A stretch of DNA of 5,796 nucleotides from a bacterium (Candidatus Gribaldobacteria) CG_4_10_14_0_8_um_filter_33_9 (GCA_002785165.1 PFMI01000017.1:1-5796); one strand, 5' to 3'; positions 1 through 5,760 are shown, numbered from the stretch's first letter. The notes: generated by a model from the sequence alone, not told the origin. Program-made: numbers and translations.

Positions 1-25
1 AATTTATTTCTTTATTGTTGCTCAT
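1..25 (-). CDS. 5' end of a gene running off the window, possibly penicillin-binding protein 2
   Basis: An ATG at 25..23 opens a frame reading MSNNKEIN up to the window edge; only eight codons are visible, so the sequence alone does not identify the product. The start is chosen because a good promoter (TGGACA, 16 bp, TATAAT) ends 9 nt upstream, and because the only other nearby ATG (63..61) runs into a TGA after 13 codons. The frame stays open upstream of this ATG but has no other ATG before a TAA overlapping the end of mreD. The gene after mreC and mreD is very often mrdA (PBP2), the transpeptidase of the elongasome, and a charged cytoplasmic N-terminus would fit. The PBP2 assignment is inference from gene order only; the existence of a gene start here is better supported. 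Confidence 0.4.
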
Positions 26-34
26 ATAATATTT

Positions 35-62
35 ATTATAACAAAATTGTAAAAATTGTCCA
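35..62 (-). promoter_or_regulatory. Sigma70-type promoter for the gene starting at 25, near-leaderless
   Basis: On the minus strand a -35 box TGGACA (62..57, 5 of 6 consensus positions) and a perfect -10 box TATAAT (40..35) are separated by 16 bp. The -10 box ends 9 nt before the ATG at 25, so transcription would start about 3 nt before the start codon. It lies in the 65-nt gap after mreD and would let the downstream gene be expressed independently of mreCD. Confidence 0.6.
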
Positions 63-90
63 TTTTTCTCTTCTTCAATAAAAATAATTT

Positions 91-492
91 TTAAAAAGAA
101 TTAAATAAAAATCCAAAAAGAAATTTCGTGAAAATTAAAAGAAATTTATCAAAAGCCAAAAACAAAGCAAAAACAAAAAAAAGGGTGAAAAAATTTGATT
201 TTTGGAAAATCTGGAACAACTTGTCTGTTAAAAAAACATTAAGACATAGATTAAAAATAAAAACGCCGAAAGGCAAAAAAGAAAAAATATCCAAAATAAG
301 ACCGGCAAAAAGCGCGGAAATTATAGCTAATTCCATTTGCGAAAAAAAAATCAAAAGAAAAATAGGAATTAAAAAAAGGTTAATAGAAAAACCAAAAATA
401 AAAATTTTATTAAAAAAACTCTCTTGCAAGAATAATAAAAAACAAAACAAAAAAAACAGGGCTAAATATTTTTTAATTAAATCGCTTTTCAT
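91..492 (-). CDS. mreD: MreD-like rod-shape-determining membrane protein
   Basis: MreD is the small polytopic inner-membrane component of the elongasome; it works with MreC and MreB to position lateral peptidoglycan synthesis. This 133-residue protein is almost entirely hydrophobic and Phe/Leu/Ile-rich, with about four or five membrane segments (roughly residues 8-24, 30-51, 54-68, 72-90 and 102-130). The segment around residues 64-78 (GLILDIFSFLPFG) matches the most conserved MreD region, in which an acidic residue in a helix is followed by a Pro-Phe-Gly turn. It is shorter than the usual 160-170 residues, with a brief C-terminal part. It starts 16 nt after the mreC stop, which supports the assignment more strongly than sequence similarity does. 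The start has no Shine-Dalgarno sequence; the 16-nt gap is unusually GC-rich for this window. MreD diverges quickly, so identity rests on the motif, topology and position. Confidence 0.8.
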   Translation of the reverse strand: MKSDLIKKYLALFFLFCFLLFLQESFFNKIFIFGFSINLFLIPIFLLIFFSQMELAIISALFAGLILDIFSFLPFGVFIFNLCLNVFLTDKLFQIFQKSNFFTLFFVFALFLAFDKFLLIFTKFLFGFLFNSF

Positions 493-508
493 TTTGCGGC
501 GCGGTTCT

Positions 509-1303
509 TTATTTTGGGCTTATTATAAACAAATGGTCAGATTTTATTTCTTTAAAACAAGGGATTATTTCCGCCTCTTGAAACGGGGTCAAATCATTTT
601 TTTTAATAGTTTTTATTTTCCCTATTAAAAGATTTTCCGGAAAAATCCCTCCCAAAAGAGATGTCACCACAATGTCGCCCTCTTTAAATTGTAGCTCTTT
701 CGGCAAAAGTTCAATTTTAATTTTAAAATTTCCTTGTCCGTGAACTGCCCCCAAGGTCTCGCTTTCTCCTACTATTACCTTTGCGTCAAAATTAAATCCT
801 TTTTGACTGATTAAATTAACTTGGGAAAAATCATTAAAAACTTTTCCAATTTTTCCGACCAAAACCTTTTCATTAGTAATAACAGCCATATTTTCTTTTA
901 ATCCATTTTTCTTGCCTTGATTGATTAAAATAGAATCTTCTTCGGTTTTTTTAGAAATAATGTCAGCTAAAATTAAATTATATTCCCGCTCAAGTCCCAG
1001 CCCCAATGCTTGTCTTAATTCTTTATTTTCTTTTTCTATATTAGCCAGCTCAATAATTTTATTCTTAAAAAGCAAATTTTCTTTTTTGAGTTCGTTATTG
1101 TCAATTTTTATTTTGTTTATTTCAAAAATACCATTCCGCCATTGAGAAAAACTATTTCCTTTTTGCCAGAGAAATTTTTCCACAGGGGAAAAAATTGAAA
1201 AAACCGTATTTTTTATAGATTGGTAAAAAAAATTATTTACAAGAAAAAAAATCAAAAAAAGAAAAACGAACAAAATAACAATTTGGAAAAAATTTATTTT
1301 CAT
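509..1303 (-). CDS. mreC: Rod shape-determining protein MreC
   Basis: MreC is a bitopic membrane protein whose extracytoplasmic beta-domain scaffolds the elongasome and activates PBP2. At 264 residues the length is normal. Visible in order: a short cytoplasmic N-terminus, one membrane helix (about residues 5-25), a linker, a coiled coil (about 62-101, rich in E, K, N and L), and the two-lobed beta-barrel domain (about 108-262). Family hallmarks are the INQGKKNGLKENMAVI stretch (127-142), the VGKI turn (149-152), and TSLLGGIFPENLLIGKI (214-230), equivalent to the conserved TSGLGGIFPxGLxIG segment. The start is fixed by the membrane helix and by a -10 box 7 nt upstream of the ATG. mreD follows after 16 nt. 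mreB, which usually precedes mreC, is not adjacent; an IS remnant and the end of a DHH gene lie upstream instead. Confidence 0.95.
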   Translation of the reverse strand: MKINFFQIVILFVFLFLIFFLVNNFFYQSIKNTVFSIFSPVEKFLWQKGNSFSQWRNGIFEINKIKIDNNELKKENLLFKNKIIELANIEKENKELRQALGLGLEREYNLILADIISKKTEEDSILINQGKKNGLKENMAVITNEKVLVGKIGKVFNDFSQVNLISQKGFNFDAKVIVGESETLGAVHGQGNFKIKIELLPKELQFKEGDIVVTSLLGGIFPENLLIGKIKTIKKNDLTPFQEAEIIPCFKEIKSDHLFIISPK

Positions 1304-1310
1304 TACATCT

Positions 1311-1339
1311 ATTTTATCCCAAATTAAATTTTCTGCAAA
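1311..1339 (-). promoter_or_regulatory. Candidate mreCD promoter, near-leaderless
   Basis: A -10 box TAAAAT (1316..1311, 5 of 6 positions) and a weaker -35 box TTTGCA (1339..1334, 4 of 6) are separated by 17 bp on the minus strand. The -10 box ends 7 nt before the mreC ATG at 1303, so transcription should begin at, or 1 nt before, the start codon. It lies between the IS remnant and mreC, so mreCD need not depend on read-through from secA and the DHH gene. Confidence 0.5.
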
Positions 1340-1358
1340 TAAAAGTATTGTATAATGT

Positions 1359-1409
1359 AAAAGGACACTGAAATGATAATCTGTTTCTAACGCAAAAGGA
1401 CCCTTAAAT
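1359..1409 (+). repeat. Pair of 16-bp direct repeats at the IS end
   Basis: AAAAGGACACTGAAAT at 1359-1374 and AAAAGGACCCTTAAAT at 1394-1409 agree at 14 of 16 positions and are 35 bp apart, start to start. They are probably transposase-binding sites in the end of the decayed IS. A possible third, weaker copy with an extra base lies around 1417-1433, but it is not convincing on its own. Confidence 0.65.
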
Positions 1410-1443
1410 TAACGCTTGCAAGGAACCGCTAAACAGCCATTGA

Positions 1444-1596
1444 AAATCCGAAAAAAGACCGACAGAATTGAAGTATGATAATCAATATTTTGTTAAATAA
1501 CGCTACGTTAAGGAAAGTTCTTTGTCTGCTTTTGTTTTGGCAAAGAAATACGGCATTAGCCAGACAACAGCGCGAATATGGAGTTTTATCAAATAG
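1444..1596 (+). pseudogene. Broken transposase N-terminus (helix-turn-helix fragment)
   Basis: The only plus-strand protein signal that looks real in this window. From 1444 the frame reads KSEKRPTELKYDNQYFVK, an in-frame TAA (1498-1500), then RYVKESSLSAFVLAKKYGIS (1501-1560) and QTTARIWSFIK before a TAG at 1594. The segment LAKKYGISQTTARIW is a classic helix-turn-helix of the kind found at the N-terminus of IS transposases and integrases: helix, a GIS turn, then a recognition helix with TTAR and a Trp. No start codon is in frame (a TGA precedes it at 1441), there is an internal stop, and the DDE catalytic domain is missing, so it is non-functional. It shares bases 1589-1596 with the 3' end of the opposing DHH gene. 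The family could be IS21-, IS3- or IS481-like and cannot be resolved here. Confidence 0.6.
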
Positions 1597-2746
1597 ATTC
1601 GTCCAAATTTAAAAAATATTCTTCTAAGCAGATTTTAAATTTTCCCAGATTTTGTTTTTTTAGACAAAAACCCGAAGCTGGCGCGTGTCCCCCGTAATCC
1701 TTAAGACAAAAAGAGCAATGACTTAAAGCCTCTACGCTATTTATTTCTTTTGGCGCTCTTGCCGAACCGCGAATTATATTATTTTTAACAGCAAAAATAA
1801 AAATAGGTTTTTGAAACTTGGCAAAAAGCCTTGACGCGATTGAACCGGTAAAATCGATAGAGACATCTTTCTCGCCTTCAAAAATAAATACACTATCAGA
1901 AGAAACTTTTTTTTCTATTTTTTGAACGATTTCTTTTACAAGCTCCAATTGTTTTAAAGATCTTTCTATAAGTTTTTTAACCTTTTTTTCAATTTCTTTA
2001 TCATGAGCAGAAGTTAAAAGTTTGTAGCTTTCATTCAAATGATTTTTCATTTCAGTGTGCTGCAAAATTGAAATAATTTTTTGGACAATTTCATTTACAA
2101 AATATTTTCCAAGGTTAAAAATTTTAAAAAAAACTTTCAAACCAGGACGCAAAGTGAAAGGCAAATGAGCCAAACCATCTTCAATTAAGGTCTTATTATC
2201 CTCTTCTAAAGGCATTTTATCAGACAAAGTTCCTATGGCGGCTAATTCCAGCAAACTTTGTTCCAAAGACAAACATTTTTTATTTTTTAAAAGTTCTTGA
2301 CTCAATTTAAAACAAATACCGCAAGCAGCTAAAAATTTAAAAGCATATTTGTCAGTTTTTTGTTTTGGATCAATAACAATCTCTGCTCGCGGAATTTTCC
2401 CTAATATTAAATGATGGTCAATAATAAGGACTTCAAATCCTAATTTTTGAGCTGAGTCCACTTCTTTAAAATTTCCTATGCCGCAATCCATTAAAATCAA
2501 TAATCCCGGAGCGTATTTTTTTAAAAATTTTAAAGCATTCTCTGATAAGCCATTCCCTTCTTTTCCTCTATTAAAAATATAACGAGAAGAAATATTGCCT
2601 CCTAAATTTTTTATTGTTTCCTCTAAAATTATTAAAGAAGTAACTCCATCTAAGTCGGCGTCGCTAAAAAGAATAATGTTTTCTTTATTATTAATGGCTT
2701 TTTTGATACGGCTACTTGCTTTTTTTAAATTTTTGATTTTAGACAT
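1589..2746 (-). CDS. DHH/DHHA1 phosphoesterase, RecJ-like, without the C-terminal OB domain
   Basis: A metal-dependent (Mn/Mg) phosphoesterase of the DHH superfamily, with 385 residues. The DHH domain shows motif I SDADLDG (28-34), motif II MDCGIGN (Asp87), motif III IDHH (Asp110, His111, His112) and motif IV GTLSDKMPL (Asp176). A helical linker (about 200-280) leads to the DHHA1 domain with GSARAP (327-332) and the substrate-binding GGHAPASGF (352-360). The motif set and the linker resemble the RecJ core (5'-3' single-strand DNA exonuclease) more than NrnA. RecJ usually exceeds 550 residues and carries an OB domain after DHHA1; this protein stops just after DHHA1, next to an IS remnant that probably supplies its TGA. 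All metal-ligand motifs are intact, so it should be catalytically competent. It begins 5 nt after the secA stop (TAA, AAAAT, ATG) and is presumably co-transcribed. Its substrate (DNA end, nanoRNA or cyclic dinucleotide) cannot be told from sequence. Confidence 0.85.
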   Translation of the reverse strand: MSKIKNLKKASSRIKKAINNKENIILFSDADLDGVTSLIILEETIKNLGGNISSRYIFNRGKEGNGLSENALKFLKKYAPGLLILMDCGIGNFKEVDSAQKLGFEVLIIDHHLILGKIPRAEIVIDPKQKTDKYAFKFLAACGICFKLSQELLKNKKCLSLEQSLLELAAIGTLSDKMPLEEDNKTLIEDGLAHLPFTLRPGLKVFFKIFNLGKYFVNEIVQKIISILQHTEMKNHLNESYKLLTSAHDKEIEKKVKKLIERSLKQLELVKEIVQKIEKKVSSDSVFIFEGEKDVSIDFTGSIASRLFAKFQKPIFIFAVKNNIIRGSARAPKEINSVEALSHCSFCLKDYGGHAPASGFCLKKQNLGKFKICLEEYFLNLDESI

Positions 2747-2751
2747 ATTTT

Positions 2752-5271
2752 TTAATTAATGCTCATTTTAAAAACTGTTCTAGCGATTTGAAAATCAATT
2801 AAAGATTGAAGCTGTTGAAAAATCTTATGACCTTCGGTTTTGTATTCCACCAAAGGATCCTTCCCGCCATATCCTTGCAACTGTACCGCGTCTTTTAAGT
2901 GCTCCATTTCATCCAAGTGTTCCATCCAAAAACTATCCAAAGTTTTTAAACAAACAAATCGCAAAATCTTTTCTATATTTTCTTGACCATCTTTTTTTTC
3001 TTTAAACTCAAAAAACTCTTGCGCTATCTTATTAAGCTCATTTAAAACCTCTTGTGCCTCTGACAGGTTTTTTAATTTAGAAAAGACATCAACATTAAGG
3101 GGAAAAATGGTTTTTATTTCTTCAAAAATTACTCCGTGATCAATTTTCCCTGCATTATCAAAATGCGTTTCAATTATTTTTTTAATTTCTTTTTCAATGG
3201 TTTTTAAAACAAATTCTTTGAGTTCTGAATAATTCTTTTTTAAAATCTCTTTCCTTTGAAAATAAATTTTATTTCTATGCTTGGCAATAACATCATCATA
3301 TTCTAAAACATGCTTGCGAAGATCAAAATTTAAACCTTCAATCTTTTCCTGCGCTCTTTCTATAACGCCGGAAATAATACTTGCCTCAATTGGCTGGTCT
3401 TCGGGAATTTTCAAAATTTCCATTATATTTTTTATTTTGTCTCCGCCAAAAAGCCGCAAAAGTTCATCTTCCAAAGAAACAAAAAACTGAGAAGAACCGG
3501 GATCTCCCTGCCGACCCGCTCTCCCTGACAACTGATTATCAATTCTCCTGGCTTCGTGCCTTTGGACTCCAATAATATGCAGTCCGCCATTCTCTTTTAC
3601 TCTCTTTGCTTCTTGAAAGTCTGGCGGATTACCGCCAAGTATTATATCCACTCCCCGACCAGCCATATTGGTCGCCACCGTAACCGCGCCCTCTTTGCCT
3701 GTTTGCGCGATAATTTCTCCTTCTTTCTGATGATGTTTGGCGTTTAAAACTTGAACCCTGATTCCTTCTTGATCAAGCAATTTTGCCAAATATTCATTCT
3801 TATCAATAGAATTTGTGCCGATTAAAATTGGTTGTCCTTTTTTATTTCTTTTTTTAACTTCTTCAATAATAGCTTTGAATTTTCCATTTTCGGTTTTATA
3901 AATTCTGTCCGGCAAATTCTTTCTAATTATAAATTTATTTGTGGGAACCTCTGTCACAAAAAGATGATAAACCTTTTCAAATTCTTCCGCTGAAGTGACT
4001 GCCGTGCCAGTCATTCCCGCTAATTTCTCATACATTCTGAATAAATTTTGAAAAGTAATAGTAGCCAAAGTTTTGGATTCAGGCTGCACTGCTACGCCCT
4101 CTTTGGCCTCAATGGCTTGGTGTAATCCGCCTGACCAACGCCGTCCCGGCATTAACCGGCCGGTAAATTCATCTACAATTATGACCTCTCTATTTTTGAC
4201 AATATAATCCCTGTCTCGGCTAAATAGAGCAAGTTTTGTGGCGGGATTAACAGCTTGAGCTCGCAATGCCTGTTCTAAATTGCGCAAAAATTTAATTCCT
4301 TTTTCTTGATAAATATTTTCCACTCCCAAAATTTTTTCAATCCTTTCAATTCCCTGTTCAGTTAAAACAACGGTTTTCATTTTTTCATCAACAGTATAAT
4401 CAATATCTGCTTTTAAGCGGGGCACGATACGGGAAAATTCTTTATACAATTTTGAGGCCTCGTAATCCGGCTGAGAAATAATCAAGGGAGTTCTTGCCTC
4501 GTCAATTAAAATAGAATCAACCTCGTCAACAATGGCAAAATGAAAATCTCTTTGAATTTGTTCTTTTAAATCATAAACCAAATTATCTCTCAAATAATCA
4601 AAACCAAACTCATTATTAGTGCCATAAACAATATCAGCGCCATATGCCTCTTTTCTTAAACAGGGCCTTAAAAAATCTTCCACAACATGAAAACCTCCTA
4701 ATAAATCCCGTTCTTTGTCTTGCTGATTAGTTTTAAAATTTGAATTGTAATTTTGAGATTTTTCTCGATATTCCGTGTCATAAACATATGCGTTGTCATG
4801 GACAATACAACCCACTGACATTCCTATTGCATGGTAAATTTGTCCCATCCAAACCACATCTCTTTTGGCTAAATAATCATTTACCGTCACCAAGTGAGCT
4901 CCTTTCCCGATTAAAGCGTTTAGATAAAGAGGGAGTGTGGCGGTCAAAGTTTTACCTTCGCCTGTTTTCATTTCCGCTATTCTTCCATGATGAAGAACTA
5001 TCCCGCCGATTAGCTGAACATCAAAATGCCGCTGATTTAAATTTCTTTTTGCCGCCTCCCTAACCAAAGCAAACGCTTCAGGCAAAAGATCGTTTAAAGT
5101 TTCTTTTCCTCTTAACCGTTTTTTAAATTCTTCAGTTTTATTTTTAAGTTCTATATCAGAAAAAATCTCAAACTTAGGTTCAAGTGTGTTTATTCTATCA
5201 ACCAAAGGCTGAATCTTGTTTAAATATCTTTTATTAGAATCGCCAAAAATTTGGAAAAATTTGTGAAACAT
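2752..5271 (-). CDS. secA: Preprotein translocase ATPase SecA
   Basis: SecA is the essential cytosolic/peripheral ATPase motor that drives unfolded preproteins through SecYEG. This 839-residue copy is full length. Visible are Walker A MKTGEGKT (101-108), TVNDYLAKRD (129-138), YGTNNEFGFDYLRDN (216-230), Walker B VDEVDSILIDEARTPL (248-263), DEFTGRLMPGRRWSGGLHQAIEAKE (367-391), AGMTGTA (418-424), NMAGRGVDIILGG (535-547), and motif VI HEARRIDNQLSGRAGRQGDPGSSQFF (572-597). The helical scaffold and two-helix finger region (about 765-815) follows. Two departures: about 40 extra residues in NBD1 (about 155-206) compared with E. coli or B. subtilis, and no C-terminal cysteine zinc motif (the chain ends at 839, just after the scaffold). 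The ATG lies directly after the TAA of the frame-restored toxin; an AGAAGAG stretch 14 nt upstream is too distant to be a convincing ribosome site. The DHH gene follows 5 nt later. Confidence 0.98.
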   Translation of the reverse strand: MFHKFFQIFGDSNKRYLNKIQPLVDRINTLEPKFEIFSDIELKNKTEEFKKRLRGKETLNDLLPEAFALVREAAKRNLNQRHFDVQLIGGIVLHHGRIAEMKTGEGKTLTATLPLYLNALIGKGAHLVTVNDYLAKRDVVWMGQIYHAIGMSVGCIVHDNAYVYDTEYREKSQNYNSNFKTNQQDKERDLLGGFHVVEDFLRPCLRKEAYGADIVYGTNNEFGFDYLRDNLVYDLKEQIQRDFHFAIVDEVDSILIDEARTPLIISQPDYEASKLYKEFSRIVPRLKADIDYTVDEKMKTVVLTEQGIERIEKILGVENIYQEKGIKFLRNLEQALRAQAVNPATKLALFSRDRDYIVKNREVIIVDEFTGRLMPGRRWSGGLHQAIEAKEGVAVQPESKTLATITFQNLFRMYEKLAGMTGTAVTSAEEFEKVYHLFVTEVPTNKFIIRKNLPDRIYKTENGKFKAIIEEVKKRNKKGQPILIGTNSIDKNEYLAKLLDQEGIRVQVLNAKHHQKEGEIIAQTGKEGAVTVATNMAGRGVDIILGGNPPDFQEAKRVKENGGLHIIGVQRHEARRIDNQLSGRAGRQGDPGSSQFFVSLEDELLRLFGGDKIKNIMEILKIPEDQPIEASIISGVIERAQEKIEGLNFDLRKHVLEYDDVIAKHRNKIYFQRKEILKKNYSELKEFVLKTIEKEIKKIIETHFDNAGKIDHGVIFEEIKTIFPLNVDVFSKLKNLSEAQEVLNELNKIAQEFFEFKEKKDGQENIEKILRFVCLKTLDSFWMEHLDEMEHLKDAVQLQGYGGKDPLVEYKTEGHKIFQQLQSLIDFQIARTVFKMSIN

Positions 5272-5308
5272 TTATTGATAAATATCTCTTCTGTGTCCAA
5301 CTTTTAAT

Positions 5309-5336
5309 ATAATAATCTTATTTTTCTCAATATCAA
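5309..5336 (-). promoter_or_regulatory. Possible internal promoter for secA
   Basis: Inside the toxin 3' region, TTGATA (5336..5331, 5 of 6) and TATTAT (5314..5309, 5 of 6) lie 16 bp apart on the minus strand, which would give a leader of about 31 nt before the secA ATG. The -35 box starts in the T run that breaks the toxin gene. In DNA this AT-rich a chance match is quite possible. It would explain how secA is expressed independently of the toxin-antitoxin promoter. Confidence 0.3.
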
Positions 5337-5343
5337 AAAAAAA
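5335..5343 (-). repeat. Run of nine T (A on the plus strand) at the toxin frameshift site
   Basis: Nine consecutive T on the coding strand (nine A at 5335-5343 on the plus strand), immediately before the TGA that ends the short toxin frame. Eight T would keep the toxin open to 5272. Runs of this length are prone to polymerase slippage, replication indels and sequencing or assembly errors. Confidence 0.95.
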
Positions 5344-5520
5344 CTCTATAGTCTCCGATTCGAAATCGCCAATTTCCAAACCGAGAATCCTTTAAGAATT
5401 CGGCAAATTGAAGAGGGTTTGATTGAGTAAAAAAAAATTGAAGTTTCTCTAAAATTCTTATCCTAATAGATCTATCTAATTTTTTTATTTGCCGAGCAGC
5501 GCTTTCTTTAAAAACAATTT

Positions 5521-5733
5521 TCATAAAAGATCATTTTCTTTAAGTAGTTCTTCCAACAAAATAGTTTTTTTTTCCTTTCTGGCTTTTTCAATCTCGCCTG
5601 CTAATCTTTTTGAATAAAGCATCTCTAAGTCTTCTTTAAATTTTTCATATTCTTCCAATGCTAAAATCGCTATCCCTTGTTTTCTTTTAATCAAGGTTTT
5701 TGGCAAGGTTATATTTTTTAAAACGTTAGTCAT
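5521..5733 (-). CDS. Antitoxin, Phd/YefM- or RelB-like
   Basis: The upstream half of a type II toxin-antitoxin pair: a 70-residue protein, MTNVLKNITLPKTLIKRK at the N-terminus, then GIAILALEEYEKFKEDLEML and a charged, helical, Lys/Glu-rich C-terminus ending in LLKENDLL. The short beta-strand N-terminal part followed by an L-EEYE helix resembles Phd/YefM-type DNA-binding antitoxins often paired with RelE toxins in CPR genomes; the C-terminal helix would wrap the toxin. A longer frame begins at 5784, but the ATG at 5733 is chosen because a full-consensus promoter lies at 5768-5740, inside the extra 17 codons, with its -10 box 6 nt from this ATG. The stop overlaps the toxin ATG (ATGA). Such antitoxins usually repress their own promoter together with the toxin. 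The exact family name is uncertain. Confidence 0.8.
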   Translation of the reverse strand: MTNVLKNITLPKTLIKRKQGIAILALEEYEKFKEDLEMLYSKRLAGEIEKARKEKKTILLEELLKENDLL

Positions 5734-5760
5734 ATTTTTATTATATTCTTTTTTAAAAAT
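5734..5760. promoter_or_regulatory. Possible antitoxin operator: inverted repeat across the promoter
   Basis: ATTTTTA (5760..5754) and TAAAAAT (5740..5734), read on the minus strand, form a perfect 7-bp inverted repeat with centres 20 bp apart, about two helical turns. It spans most of the spacer, the -10 box and the bases just before the ATG, where a toxin-antitoxin autorepressor would be expected to bind. It consists almost only of A and T, so chance is a serious alternative. Confidence 0.3.

Larger units (their letters stand above)
1356..1596 (+). mobile_element. Remnant of an insertion sequence: one end plus a transposase N-terminal fragment
   Basis: This stretch between the DHH gene and mreC does not resemble its surroundings. 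It is richer in GC (34 of 80 bases by hand count over 1391-1470), begins with TG at 1356, carries two near-identical 16-bp direct repeats near that end (1359-1374 and 1394-1409), and is followed by a plus-strand fragment of a helix-turn-helix transposase. Subterminal direct repeats near a TG end are seen in IS21-like elements, where they bind transposase, but the family cannot be fixed from this fragment. The catalytic part of the transposase and the second IS end are gone. The right limit is uncertain; the remnant frame overlaps the last codons of the DHH gene. Confidence 0.6.
5272..5524 (-). pseudogene. RelE/ParE-superfamily toxin, frameshifted in a T9 run
   Basis: The gene starts with ATG at 5524, overlapping the antitoxin stop by 4 nt (ATGA), and encodes a RelE-fold toxin: MKIVFKESAARQIKKL at the N-terminus, helices to about residue 40, then FGNWRFRIGDYRVFF (49-63), the typical beta-hairpin core of the family. 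Translation stops at TGA (5335..5333) after 63 residues, right after nine T (5343..5335 on the minus strand). Removing one T restores a frame of 83 residues whose last 20 include ILKVGHRRDIY, the expected RelE C-terminus with the conserved HR and terminal Tyr that contribute to catalysis. That frame ends in TAA (5274..5272), directly against the secA ATG. As given, the 63-residue product should lack mRNA-cleaving activity. A homopolymer sequencing error, a true mutation, or slippage-based expression are all possible. Family members cut mRNA on the ribosome and are neutralised by the upstream antitoxin. Confidence 0.85.

Noticed and set aside
128..628. Plus-strand open frame of 166 codons opposite mreD and the end of mreC
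   Set aside because: Its product is Lys/Asn-rich low complexity because it is the antisense of Phe-rich membrane codons (TTT/AAA); it has no domain and crosses two well-supported genes.
921..1145. Plus-strand open frame of 74 codons inside mreC
   Set aside because: It lies entirely opposite the coiled-coil region of mreC; its Ser/Phe-rich composition is what the antisense of Lys/Glu codons gives.
1351..1356. TATAAT on the plus strand at the IS boundary as a promoter into the remnant
   Set aside because: There is no acceptable -35 box at 16-18 bp and no extended -10 TG at the correct position; a chance match is likely in AT-rich DNA.
1505..1560. Hairpin TTCTTTG/CAAAGAA as a terminator after the DHH gene
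   Set aside because: The stem is short and AT-rich, the loop is about 16 nt, there is no following T run in the right place, and the bases belong to the transposase fragment.
3281..5063. Several plus-strand open frames of 63-107 codons opposite secA
   Set aside because: All lie within the conserved secA coding region, overlap each other, and show no recognisable motif.
5333..5343. Read-through of the toxin TGA by a UGA-to-glycine code
   Set aside because: The lost C-terminus is in a different frame, the TGA frame meets further stops shortly after, and TGA clearly ends other genes here.
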